Notes under the pieces: model-generated
What the model was told of the DNA's origin: nothing
Database searches by the model: none
The model's input: the letters and a program-made list of their open reading frames with translations, nothing else
Shown here: positions 47,773-56,009 of the stretch, in pieces
Layout: each line of letters begins with the position of its first letter
Numbering within the stretch: the first letter of the stretch is position 1
Translations under genes and position numbers: made by a program
Assembly (NCBI RefSeq): GCF_003347665.1
Contig: NZ_QDGA01000003.1
Span: 1 to 64,000 of the forward strand
Length of the DNA: 64,000 bases
Direction of reading: 5' to 3'
Source of the DNA: Microvirga calopogonii
GTDB taxonomy: Bacteria; Pseudomonadota; Alphaproteobacteria; Rhizobiales; Beijerinckiaceae

Positions 47773-48543
47773 ATGGACCGTGCTCGCCGCACGTTACTTG
47801 GGATCATGAGCACCATGGGTGGAATGGTGCTCGCTTCGGCCGTTTGGGCTCAGGATCCAGCGCCGCCGCTGCCTCCGCCACGGCCCGATCGCCCGGCCGC
47901 GCCGCTGCCCCCGCTGAGGCCGGACCGTTCCGCCACACCGGATACCAGCGCGGAAAAGGCAACGGAGAATGAAGCTCCTTCCGAACAAAAGGCCGAGACC
48001 GGAAGCGAGGCCGAAGATGCGTGTCTCCAGCGCCTGAGACAACTCGGGCTGCGCTTCGAGACCCGCCCGCCCGTGAAGGAGAACGATTGCAGGATCGACA
48101 ACCCGGTCCTTGTCTCCTCATTGCCCAACGGTGTCGCGGTCGTCCCGCCATCGCTCATGCGATGTCCAGTGGCCGAGAGCATTGCCCGTTGGATGAGCGA
48201 GTCGGTCGGTCCCGAGGCCGAGCGTCAATTCCAGAGCGCACCGACGAAACTTCTCATCGGCACATCCTATCAGTGCCGCGACCAGCGCAATGGAGAGAAA
48301 CTGAGCGAGCATGCCTTCGGCAATGGGCTCGACGTCATGGGTTTCGAGTTCGCCAAACGGCCTGCGCTGGCGATTGGCAGCCATACGGAGGATTCTCCGG
48401 AAGCGACGTTCCAGTCTGCGATCCGGAAGGCAGCCTGTCCGATCTTCAATACGGTGCTCGGACCGGGCTCGGATTCGGACCACGGCAACCACCTTCATCT
48501 CGATCTGCGCCAGCGCAAGGGCGACTACAGGATTTGCCAATAG
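47773..48543 (+). CDS. extensin-like C-terminal domain protein
   Basis: A 256-residue exported protein. The N-terminus (MDRARRTLLGIMST) is a signal peptide with cleavage near SAVWA; a Pro-rich linker follows (PAPPLPPPRPDRPAAPLPP). The extensin-like C-terminal domain (pfam06904 type) covers about residues 80-256 and has LAS-peptidase-like metal motifs: SEHAFGNGLDVMGF near 178-191 and DSDHGNHLHLDLRQ near 235-248. These suggest a Zn-dependent carboxypeptidase acting on peptidoglycan or cell wall, untested. TAGGAGG lies 5 nt before the ATG. It is followed by an L,D-transpeptidase, consistent with an envelope role. Confidence 0.85.
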   Translation: MDRARRTLLGIMSTMGGMVLASAVWAQDPAPPLPPPRPDRPAAPLPPLRPDRSATPDTSAEKATENEAPSEQKAETGSEAEDACLQRLRQLGLRFETRPPVKENDCRIDNPVLVSSLPNGVAVVPPSLMRCPVAESIARWMSESVGPEAERQFQSAPTKLLIGTSYQCRDQRNGEKLSEHAFGNGLDVMGFEFAKRPALAIGSHTEDSPEATFQSAIRKAACPIFNTVLGPGSDSDHGNHLHLDLRQRKGDYRICQ

Positions 48544-48607
48544 TCGATGGGAACAGAGGGCCCCGCCAGCGGCTTTTCTGTGCACGACATGGCCGGTGGA
48601 GTTGTTC

Positions 48608-49597
48608 ATGAAACGCGTTGCGTTCGTTGCCCTTGGAATCGTGTGTCTGTTGAGTTCGGCGTATGCGGCGCCTCAGACGCTAAACCTCGAATCCGTGAAC
48701 AAGGTCGAGTGGACGGCCGAGAGCGGCAGGAGCAAGGAGATTGAACCGGCCCTCATCAAGGCACAGGTTTTGCTTGACCGGGCACGCTTCTCACCCGGCG
48801 TCATCGACGGGCATCGCGGCGAAAACCTGCGGAACGCGCTCAAGGCTTTCGAAGCGGCGCACGATCTCAAACCCGGTGGGGATCTCGATCAGGAATCCTG
48901 GGCCAAGCTCAACGAGACATCGTCCGATCCCGCCCTTATCGAATACACGATCAAGGATGAGGACGTGAAAGGCCCCTTCGTTGCCATCCCGGAAAAGATG
49001 GAGGACCAAGCCAAGCTCGACCATCTCGGCTATGCGAGCGCGGAGGAGCTTCTCGCTGAGAAGTTTCACATGGATATGGATCTGCTCAAGGCTTTAAATC
49101 CCGGCAAATCGTTCGACAAGGCTGGGACGTCCATCCTTGTCGCCAATGTCGAGGCAAAGCCGTCGGACTCAGCAAAGGCGGAGAAAGCCGCAAAGATCGA
49201 GATCGTGAAAAGTGAGCACATCCTGCGTGTTCTGAACAAGAAAGGGGACGTGGTCGCGACCTATCCGGCTTCCATCGGCAGCGAGGAGAAGCCGGCGCCC
49301 AGCGGATCGTACAAGGTTCGCGCCGTGGCACCGAACCCGAACTACACGTACAATCCGGATTACGCGTTCAAGGGCGTCAAGACGAAGGAGAAGTTCGAGA
49401 TCAAGCCTGGGCCGAACAATCCTGTCGGAAGCACCTGGATCGACCTGTCCATCGAGTCCTACGGCATTCACGGAACGCCGGAACCCGAGAAGGTCGGAAA
49501 GGCCTATTCCCATGGCTGCGTGAGATTGACGAACTGGGACGTGGAGGCCCTGTCCAAGATGGTCGAGAAGGGGACGCCGGTCGATTTGATCGATTGA
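48608..49597 (+). CDS. L,D-transpeptidase (YkuD family)
   Basis: Exported cell-wall enzyme, 329 residues, forming 3-3 crosslinks in peptidoglycan or attaching lipoproteins. Signal peptide MKRVAFVALGIVCLLSSAYA. A peptidoglycan-binding-like region is near residues 35-100 (LIKAQVLLDRARFSPGVIDG). The YkuD domain covers about 195-329 with catalytic His in YGIHGTPEP and Cys304 in SHGCVRLTNWD. GGTGGAG lies upstream of the ATG. It lies 64 bp after the extensin-like gene and is probably co-transcribed. Confidence 0.92.
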   Translation: MKRVAFVALGIVCLLSSAYAAPQTLNLESVNKVEWTAESGRSKEIEPALIKAQVLLDRARFSPGVIDGHRGENLRNALKAFEAAHDLKPGGDLDQESWAKLNETSSDPALIEYTIKDEDVKGPFVAIPEKMEDQAKLDHLGYASAEELLAEKFHMDMDLLKALNPGKSFDKAGTSILVANVEAKPSDSAKAEKAAKIEIVKSEHILRVLNKKGDVVATYPASIGSEEKPAPSGSYKVRAVAPNPNYTYNPDYAFKGVKTKEKFEIKPGPNNPVGSTWIDLSIESYGIHGTPEPEKVGKAYSHGCVRLTNWDVEALSKMVEKGTPVDLID

Positions 49598-49633
49598 GCG
49601 TTCTCAGGCAACAGGGCATCGGCGCCGCAAAGT

Positions 49634-49661
49634 CTTGAGCAGGCAGGGATGCTTGCTCAAG
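49634..49661. terminator. hairpin between L,D-transpeptidase and kinase genes
   Basis: 8-bp stem CTTGAGCA / TGCTCAAG separating two convergent genes; no T-tract, so its terminator activity is uncertain. Confidence 0.4.
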
Positions 49662-51629
49662 CTAAGCCCGCTCGATCGGCGCATCGACCGTGCAGATGAC
49701 TCCTGACGGAGCGAATGTGATCTGCACTTCACCATCGAGATCCTGTGCCAGGCTTCGTTCGATCAATCTGGTGCCGAAGCCGCGCCGTTGAGGCGGCTGG
49801 ACCCTCGGCCCGCCACTTTCGGACCACGTGAGATGCAGACGCTTCTCACCACTCTGCTTGACGAACCAAGCGACATGGACCTCCCCGACCGCATTCGAGA
49901 GAGCGCCGTATTTTACCGCATTCGTGGCCAGCTCCTGCAGGGCCATTGCGATCGCGAGCGCCATGCGTGGGGTGAGGCGGACATCCGGCCCTTCCAGATG
50001 CAGGCGGTTCTCGCGGTCGTGGCGATAGGGAGCCATGGCTCCCCTGACGATCTCGATCAGCCCGGCTCCTTCCCAGTTTTCCCGGGTGAGCACGTCGTGG
50101 GCCCGGGACAGGGCGAGCAGACGTGCTTCCATGGACGACCGCGCTGCTTCCGGATTGTCTGCGTTCCGCAGGGTTTGCGAGGCGATGGACTGAACGGTCG
50201 CCAGGGTGTTCTTCACCCGATGATTCAGTTCATTGATCAGAAGCTCACGGTGTTCCTCGGCCTTCTTTCTCTCGGTGATGTCGACGGAGATGCCTGGAAA
50301 CCTGACGGGCTGGCCCGCCGCGCTATAGCAGCGCCCCTGGGCGAACACCCAATGGATCTGCCCGTTCTTGTCGATCGTACGGTATTCGGCAGCCAGGGTT
50401 TCGCCGGTTTCCAAGCTCCGTTGGATCTGCTGCTCGACGCGGCTACGGTCATCCGGGTGAATGCCGCTCACGAAATCCTCGATGGGGGCTCCCACCGCAG
50501 CGGCCTCGGGATCGACACCGTAAAGGGAGGCGAAGCGCTCGTCCGCATAGACGAGACCGGATTGGATGTCCCAGTCCCAGGTTCCCACGACGCTCGCTGC
50601 ATTTAGAGCCAGCTGGAGCCGTTCCTCGCTCTTGCGCAGGGCTGCCTCCGACCGAAGCCGCTCGACCGCATCCCAGGTTCGCTCGGCCACATCTTCGATG
50701 AGCTTTACCTCTCCCGGGCTCCAGAGCCGTGGCTCGCGATTGTGCACATAGAGGGCGGCCACCATGCGTCCGTGCTTGATCAGACTGACGGTCACGACAG
50801 CGGAGAACTCCAGAAAGGCAAAGGCGGCCAAATGTTCGGGCAAATTGGTGCGCGGGTCCGCAGAGGCATCATGAACGACGAGTGTTTCGCCGCGCTTGAG
50901 AGCGCCGTGAATCCCCGGGCCGAAGGCTGACAGGTCGTGTGTTCCCGTCTGATGCGCAACCGTACCGTCCGTCCAATTGCGTTCCGTCGTAAAGAACCGG
51001 GCCGTCTCCTCGACCTCACCATAGCCAACCCGGCTTGTTTTGAGGTGCTGGCCCAGCATTTCCTGAGCCGCCGTTATCACCTCGATGGGCTCGTTCAGAC
51101 CGCGTAGGCGGTCACTCAGGCGAACGAGAAACTCAAGGCGCCGTTCGCTGAGAACTTTCGCAGTAGTGTCGTGCACGATACAGAGGACCCCTCCAACGCC
51201 ACCCGTCTCATCGTGGATGGGGCTGTAGGAGAAGGTCCACCATGTCTGCTCGGGATAACCGTTTCGTTCAAGGGTAATGGGCAGATCCTCGAAATAGCTG
51301 GCGTGTCCGAGAAGGGCCTTTTCGGCGATCGGTCCGACTGTGTCCCAGGCCTCTGCCCACACATCGCGAAAGCTCCGTCCCAAGGCGTCCGCTTTCGAAC
51401 CCAGGACGGGCGCATAAGCATCGTTGTAGAAGCTCGTCAGCTCCTGTCCCCACAGCATGTAGGTAGGAAATTTGGAGTGGAGCATGATGCTCACGGCGGT
51501 ACGCAGGGAATGCGGCCATGTCTCGATGCCGCCGACGGGTGTGGCCAACCAATCATGATGGCGAATGCGCTCGCCCATGACCCCGCCATGCGCGAGGAAG
51601 TCAGGTCCGGGTTTCACACGCTCCTGCAT
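49662..51629 (-). CDS. HWE-family sensor histidine kinase with PAS and GAF domains
   Basis: A 655-residue cytoplasmic kinase; no membrane segment is obvious. It has an N-terminal PAS-like segment (WPHSLRTAVSIMLHS, FYNDAYAPVLG, residues 37-80), a GAF domain at about 175-315, a PAS/PAC pair at about 330-455 and an HWE-type kinase core with phospho-acceptor His470 in NELNHRVKNTLATVQ. The ATP domain has the N-box MALQELATNAVKYGALS near 562-578. No response regulator is adjacent. The ATG at 51629 is used; an ATG 17 codons in (MGERIRHHDW) is also plausible. Signals such as light, redox or stress are typical for this class but cannot be read here. Confidence 0.88.
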   Translation of the reverse strand: MQERVKPGPDFLAHGGVMGERIRHHDWLATPVGGIETWPHSLRTAVSIMLHSKFPTYMLWGQELTSFYNDAYAPVLGSKADALGRSFRDVWAEAWDTVGPIAEKALLGHASYFEDLPITLERNGYPEQTWWTFSYSPIHDETGGVGGVLCIVHDTTAKVLSERRLEFLVRLSDRLRGLNEPIEVITAAQEMLGQHLKTSRVGYGEVEETARFFTTERNWTDGTVAHQTGTHDLSAFGPGIHGALKRGETLVVHDASADPRTNLPEHLAAFAFLEFSAVVTVSLIKHGRMVAALYVHNREPRLWSPGEVKLIEDVAERTWDAVERLRSEAALRKSEERLQLALNAASVVGTWDWDIQSGLVYADERFASLYGVDPEAAAVGAPIEDFVSGIHPDDRSRVEQQIQRSLETGETLAAEYRTIDKNGQIHWVFAQGRCYSAAGQPVRFPGISVDITERKKAEEHRELLINELNHRVKNTLATVQSIASQTLRNADNPEAARSSMEARLLALSRAHDVLTRENWEGAGLIEIVRGAMAPYRHDRENRLHLEGPDVRLTPRMALAIAMALQELATNAVKYGALSNAVGEVHVAWFVKQSGEKRLHLTWSESGGPRVQPPQRRGFGTRLIERSLAQDLDGEVQITFAPSGVICTVDAPIERA

Positions 51630-51885
51630 CAGGTGGACTCACTCAGCACACATAAGGACAATGTTCATAACGATAGGAGGTTCGGCAGGAGGCTACGATG
51701 TCCATAGCCACATATGAAACGGCACCTTTCTTTTTCCAGAGCTTGGATCGGGATACGGTGACGCAAAATCGCACCAATCAATCGTCTTGCCGACACGTTT
51801 GACTTGCTTTGCTCCGAGCCGGTAGCCTTGAGACAGCCGGGATCTCCATCTAGGGCTGGAGTTTCCGGCAAGTGATGAGGTCGAT

Positions 51886-52455
51886 GTGACAAAGCTTATT
51901 GGTATTGCGGGAAGCCTGCGCCAAGCTTCATACAACGCGGCGCTGCTGCGAAACGCGGCGGGCCTGATGCCCGAGGATGCGGAACTTGTTGTCGAAACGA
52001 TCCGAGGGATCCCGCTTTATGATGCCGATATCGAGGTCAACGAGGGCATTCCTGCGCGAGTCACGGAGCTGAAGGACATCATCGCGTCTGCGGATGGGCT
52101 GCTTCTCGTTACGCCGGAATACAACAACTCCATTCCCGGCGTATTCAAGAACGCCATCGACTGGCTCTCACGGCCAGACGCGGACATCAAGCGCGTCTTC
52201 GGGGGCAAGCCGGTGGCCGTCATCGGTGCATCGCCGAGCGGTTTCGGGACCATTCTGTCCCAAAATGCTTGGCTTCCCGTCCTGCGCACTCTCAGGGCTG
52301 ATTTCTGGGCCGGTGGCCGCCTGATGGTGTCACGTGCGCAGACGGTCTTCAACCAGGACGGCACGTTCGTGGACCAGAAAATCGAGGGACAGCTGCGCCA
52401 GTTTCTTGAGGGGTTCACGGCCTATGTCCGGTCAGGGCACCAAAACGTGCCCTGA
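51886..52455 (+). CDS. NAD(P)H-dependent FMN reductase (YieF/ChrR-like)
   Basis: A 189-residue flavodoxin-fold reductase starting at a GTG preceded by ATGAGG. The FMN phosphate loop is GSLRQASYNAALL near residues 8-20 and TPEYNNSIPGVFKNAIDWLS is near residue 80 (landmark). It reduces quinones, azo dyes or chromate using NAD(P)H and protects from redox stress. It is divergent from the histidine kinase with about 256 bp between; the gap shows no gene. Confidence 0.9.
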   Translation: MTKLIGIAGSLRQASYNAALLRNAAGLMPEDAELVVETIRGIPLYDADIEVNEGIPARVTELKDIIASADGLLLVTPEYNNSIPGVFKNAIDWLSRPDADIKRVFGGKPVAVIGASPSGFGTILSQNAWLPVLRTLRADFWAGGRLMVSRAQTVFNQDGTFVDQKIEGQLRQFLEGFTAYVRSGHQNVP

Positions 52456-52461
52456 TCCTAA

Positions 52462-52573
52462 AGCATCGGACCCAGAAGTGGATTCCACTTTTGGGATCCA
52501 ATCCGATGCTTCCTTCTTTGATGAGGGCATCGTTCTGAGCGGAAAACCGGATCCACTTTTCCGCACGATGCTC
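52462..52573 (-). repeat. two-part palindromic repeat, copy C
   Basis: Part 2 homologue at 52462-52510 (AGCATCGGAC ... AAGTGGATTCCACTT ... CCGATGCT), then part 1 homologue at 52525-52573 (GGGCATCG ... GCGGAAAACCGGATCCACTTT ... CGATGCTC). Its order and orientation are inverted relative to copy A. The stop codon of the following minus-strand GNAT-like gene shares its last base with the element end. Confidence 0.8.
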
Positions 52574-53748
52574 TAGCCCTCGTCACGGTGCCGAAAGGGG
52601 GTGGCCTCTGCCAGCTCTTCGGCGGCTTCGGAGACGTAGTGTCGTTCCTGCTTCAGGTAGTCCTGAATCGCCCGGCGCAGGGAGGGATCGGCGATGTCGT
52701 GCGCCGATGAGGTGATCACTGGCCTGTAGCCGCGGGCAAGCTTGTGCTCTCCCTGTGCTCCGGCCTCGACCCGGTCGAGGCCGCGGGTAATGGCGAACTC
52801 GATGGCCTGGTAGTAGCAGACCTCGAAATGCAGGAAGGGATGGTCCTCGATGCAGCCCCAGTTGCGGCCGTAGAGGCGCTTGTCGCCGATGAAGTTGATC
52901 GCGCCGGCGATGTAGCGCCCGTTCCGTTTCGCCATGACGAGCAGGATCCGGTCCGCCATGCGCTCGCCGACGAGGGAGAAAAAGCGTCGGTTGAGATAGG
53001 GGCGGCCCCATTTGCGGGAGCCCGTGTCCATGTAGAACGCGAAGAAGGCGTCCCAATGGGCTTCCGTGATCTCGCGGCCTGTCACCCATTCGATGGATAT
53101 GCCATTCGCCAGCGCGTCGCGCCGCTCGCGCCGGATGGCTTTGCGCTTGCGGGAGGCCAACGCCGCAAGGAAGTCCTCGAAGGCGGCATAATGGTCGTTG
53201 AACCAGTGGAACTGCTGATCGTCACGACGAAGGAACTTCTCCGCGACCATTGCCTCGAGATCCGCTTCCTGGAGGAAGGTCGCATGAATGGAGGAGGCGC
53301 CCGTCTGCTCCCGCAGGGCGCGCAATCCTCCAATCAGGTAGGAGCGAATCTCCCTCGCCCGAGGGCCATTCGGGACGAGGAGGCGGGGGCCGGTGACCGG
53401 CGTGAACGGCACCGCGACCTGGAGCTTCGGGTAATAATGCCCACCCGCGCGGGTATAGGCATCCGCCCAGGAATGGTCGAACACATATTCGCCCATGGAA
53501 TGGGACTTGAGATAGCAGGGGGCTGCGCCCAGAAGTTTCCCTGCCTCATCTTCGAACAGGATGTGCAGAGGAGCCCAGCCCGTCTTGGCCCCGACGCAGC
53601 CGGAATCCTCCAGCGCGGACAGGAAGGCATGCGATACGAACGGGTTGAACGGATCGTCATCACCCGAGCCCGTCCCGAGGGCACAAGCGTCCCAGTCGGC
53701 GGCGGGAACCGCACTGAGACCTTGGGCTATTTTGACCTGGATCGTCAC
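52573..53748 (-). CDS. GNAT/FemAB-like acyltransferase (COG3146)
   Basis: About 390 residues of the peptidogalycan biosynthesis/recognition family (COG3146), distantly related to FemAB and GNAT transferases. Landmarks: NPFVSHAFLSALEDSGCVG near residue 38, YYPKLQVAVPFTPVTGPRLL near 104, FYMDTGSRKWGRPYLNR near 230, and WGCIEDHPFLHFEVCYYQAI near 275. The substrate is unknown. The start is uncertain: a GTG at 53748 begins just before the conserved region but has no clear ribosome site; the frame is open to an ATG at 53874. The 3' end touches repeat copy C. Confidence 0.8.
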   Translation of the reverse strand: MTIQVKIAQGLSAVPAADWDACALGTGSGDDDPFNPFVSHAFLSALEDSGCVGAKTGWAPLHILFEDEAGKLLGAAPCYLKSHSMGEYVFDHSWADAYTRAGGHYYPKLQVAVPFTPVTGPRLLVPNGPRAREIRSYLIGGLRALREQTGASSIHATFLQEADLEAMVAEKFLRRDDQQFHWFNDHYAAFEDFLAALASRKRKAIRRERRDALANGISIEWVTGREITEAHWDAFFAFYMDTGSRKWGRPYLNRRFFSLVGERMADRILLVMAKRNGRYIAGAINFIGDKRLYGRNWGCIEDHPFLHFEVCYYQAIEFAITRGLDRVEAGAQGEHKLARGYRPVITSSAHDIADPSLRRAIQDYLKQERHYVSEAAEELAEATPFRHRDEG

Positions 53749-53824
53749 TGGCTGGAAGGATCTCGCCTTTGCGAAATAAGAGCTAAGCGCTTGGCGGGAT
53801 CCTTGCAACCATTGCGGCAAAGCG

Positions 53825-54577
53825 TCAGGGCACGAACCCCTCGAAGACCATCTGGTCCGCATGCTTCTGCGCACGGGCGCGGTCCTCGGGGGTCCTCACC
53901 GTCCAGGTCATGACTGGCAGGTGGCCCAGGATTCGGCTCAGATGGGTCGACGCGCAGGGGATGTCCTTCACGCGCCAGGACAGGAAGTGCGGCTGCGTCT
54001 CGGAGAAATGCAGCAGGTTCGCCATCCGGTGCTTTTGTTCCGGGGACAGGAAATTGTCCGACTTGGAGGCGTATTCCAGTTCCCCGATGAAGCCGCGGGT
54101 GATGCTCGGCGCGTTCTCGCGAAGATAGGCGACGATGTCCGGGTCGAACGACTTCACGACGAATGGGCCGCTATAGTCCGCCAGAACCTCGATGACCCGT
54201 TTGGTGAGCCGCATGTCGCCGTTGAACTTGCTCTTGATCTCGATGACCAGGGGCGTGCGTCCGGCAATCTTGGCGAGATAGTCCTTGAACGACGGAATCT
54301 TGTCTCCGCCAATCGTTCCGGAGATATCGATGCCGGTCAGCGCGGAGAGACTGCGCTCGGCCACCAGTCCGGTCTCGCCGGTGAGGCGGTCGAGCTCGAA
54401 ATCGTGGAAGACGATAGCTTCGTTGTCGGCGCTCAGTTGAACGTCGAGCTCGATGGGGAACCCCCGGGCGATGGCGGCTTCCGCGGCCGAGATCGTGTTC
54501 TCGATGATGCCGTTAGCCCTGTTGTGGAGGCCGCGATGGGCAATGGGCTTCGCGACGAGCCAGCTTGGGGTGCTCAT
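53825..54577 (-). CDS. glycerophosphodiester phosphodiesterase
   Basis: A 250-residue TIM-barrel enzyme hydrolysing glycerophosphodiesters to glycerol-3-phosphate. Catalytic and metal residues are visible: HRG with His14 and Arg15 (IAHRGLHN), Glu43-Asp45 in IELDVQLS, His58 in VFHDFELDRLTG, and Glu in LVIEIKSKF near 119. No signal peptide, so cytoplasmic. The ATG at 54577 overlaps the ridA stop by 4 bp (ATGA), so translation is coupled. The same-strand gene downstream is the GNAT/FemAB-like protein. Confidence 0.9.
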   Translation of the reverse strand: MSTPSWLVAKPIAHRGLHNRANGIIENTISAAEAAIARGFPIELDVQLSADNEAIVFHDFELDRLTGETGLVAERSLSALTGIDISGTIGGDKIPSFKDYLAKIAGRTPLVIEIKSKFNGDMRLTKRVIEVLADYSGPFVVKSFDPDIVAYLRENAPSITRGFIGELEYASKSDNFLSPEQKHRMANLLHFSETQPHFLSWRVKDIPCASTHLSRILGHLPVMTWTVRTPEDRARAQKHADQMVFEGFVP

Positions 54578-55044
54578 TGGACTTCGAACATTCCTTCGAC
54601 TTCGACACAGGCATCGAGGGGCAGCTCCGCGACGCCGATGGTGGACCGGGCGTGACGGCCCGCATCGCCGAGGACCTGGACCATCAGGTCGGAAGCGCCG
54701 TTCATCACGGGGGCGAGGGCCGCGAAGGTCGGCACTGCATTGATGAAGCCGCCGAGGCGGACGCAGCGCGTGACCTTGTCGAGGTCGCCGACGGCAGCCT
54801 TGAGCTGGGCGAGCAGGTTGATGGCGCACAGACGCGCTGCTTCCTGGCCGATCTCGGGCGAGATTTCCGCACCGAGCTTGCCCTTGTGGGCGTCACCGAG
54901 CTTGCCGTCGAGGCCGAGGCAGAGCTGTCCGGAGATGATGATCAGATTTCCGGTCCGCACGAATGGGACATAATTCGCAACCGGCGCGGCCGGTGTCGGG
55001 AGAGTGATACCCAAATCCTGAAGTTTTTTATCGACTGCACTCAT
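54574..55044 (-). CDS. RidA-family protein
   Basis: A 156-residue YjgF/YER057c/UK114 protein. The family usually deaminates reactive enamine/imine intermediates made by PLP enzymes. Landmarks: GNLIIISGQLCLGLDG near residue 37, ARLCAINLLAQLKAAVGDLDKV near 74, and ARSTIGVAELPLDACVEVEGMFEV at the C-terminus (landmark; R near 131 would contact the substrate). It is longer than RidA proper (about 130), matching the COG0251 'YjgF-like' branch. GAGG lies 5 nt before the ATG at 55044. It forms an operon with the GDPD gene. Confidence 0.9.
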   Translation of the reverse strand: MSAVDKKLQDLGITLPTPAAPVANYVPFVRTGNLIIISGQLCLGLDGKLGDAHKGKLGAEISPEIGQEAARLCAINLLAQLKAAVGDLDKVTRCVRLGGFINAVPTFAALAPVMNGASDLMVQVLGDAGRHARSTIGVAELPLDACVEVEGMFEVQ

Positions 55045-55169
55045 GGAAGCCTCGTTCCGTGACATCATTCGGACGGAGTAGTGGCGGATGAGCCGTAAGG
55101 ACGCAAGCGGGAACATTGCCCTGTCCGCAAGAGGATCCTATCTTGGCTGCCATTGGATCGGGAATAGAT

Positions 55170-56009
55170 ATGCGGTTCCTCGTCGTAGCCTCGGGTTTGT
55201 CCTTCGCTTTGTTGGTGCCGGCATCTGCAGAAACGGCGAAACCGTCCGTTCAACTGGTGCCTCATAGAGCCGTCTATGATCTCACCCTCCTGCGGGCGGG
55301 CAACTCCAATGGCGTCGAGAACGCGAGGGGGCGCATCGCCATGGAATTCGGCGGCGATGCCTGTGACGGCTACACCCTCAAGTACCGTCAGGTGACGATC
55401 CTCAACAGCAGCGAGACCGGCACGAACACCGTCGACATCCAGACCGCGACCTATGAGGCGGGCGACGGCCGTTCCATGCATTTCAAATCCACATCGTTCC
55501 GTCAGGGCATGGTCAAGGACGGCGAGGTCGATGGCGACGCGAAGCTTACTCCTCAGGGCGGGCTCAACGTCGATCTCAAGCAGCCGAAGAGAAAGGCCTT
55601 CGAGGCGCCGGGCGAGACGGTGTTCCCGACCGAGCACCTCAAGCGACTGATCGAGGCGGGACGGCGCGGGGAAAGCACCCTGTCCGTGAAGGTTTATGAC
55701 GGGTCGAACAAGGGTGACAAGGTTTACGACACCCTGGGTTTGATCGGCCGCAAGATCGAGGCAGGCGCCGCGACGGCCTCCCTCGAGGACGTCGCCCAAG
55801 GCGAAAAACTCAGTTCGGTCGCGCGCTGGCCCGTGACCATCAGCTACTTCGAGGAAGGCAAGGCCGACCGAATGCCGGTCTACACGATCTCGTTCGAACT
55901 CTACGAGAACGGCGTCAGTCGTAACCTGAAGCTCGATTATGGCGATTTCGCCCTCAAAGGGGACCTGAAGAGCCTGGACGTGCAGGCGCCGAGCGCCTGT
56001 CAGCGTTAG
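55170..56009 (+). CDS. eipB: cell-envelope integrity protein EipB (DUF1849)
   Basis: A 279-residue periplasmic protein. Signal peptide MRFLVVASGLSFALLVPASA. The mature DUF1849 part contains SVQLVPHRAVYDLTLL near residue 27 and ends APSACQR. Two cysteines (in GGDACDGY near 70 and near residue 277) match the disulfide of Brucella EipB, a beta-spiral protein that maintains envelope integrity. The gene is divergent from ridA, and its last 4 bp overlap the end of the convergent dinB gene. Confidence 0.9.
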   Translation: MRFLVVASGLSFALLVPASAETAKPSVQLVPHRAVYDLTLLRAGNSNGVENARGRIAMEFGGDACDGYTLKYRQVTILNSSETGTNTVDIQTATYEAGDGRSMHFKSTSFRQGMVKDGEVDGDAKLTPQGGLNVDLKQPKRKAFEAPGETVFPTEHLKRLIEAGRRGESTLSVKVYDGSNKGDKVYDTLGLIGRKIEAGAATASLEDVAQGEKLSSVARWPVTISYFEEGKADRMPVYTISFELYENGVSRNLKLDYGDFALKGDLKSLDVQAPSACQR

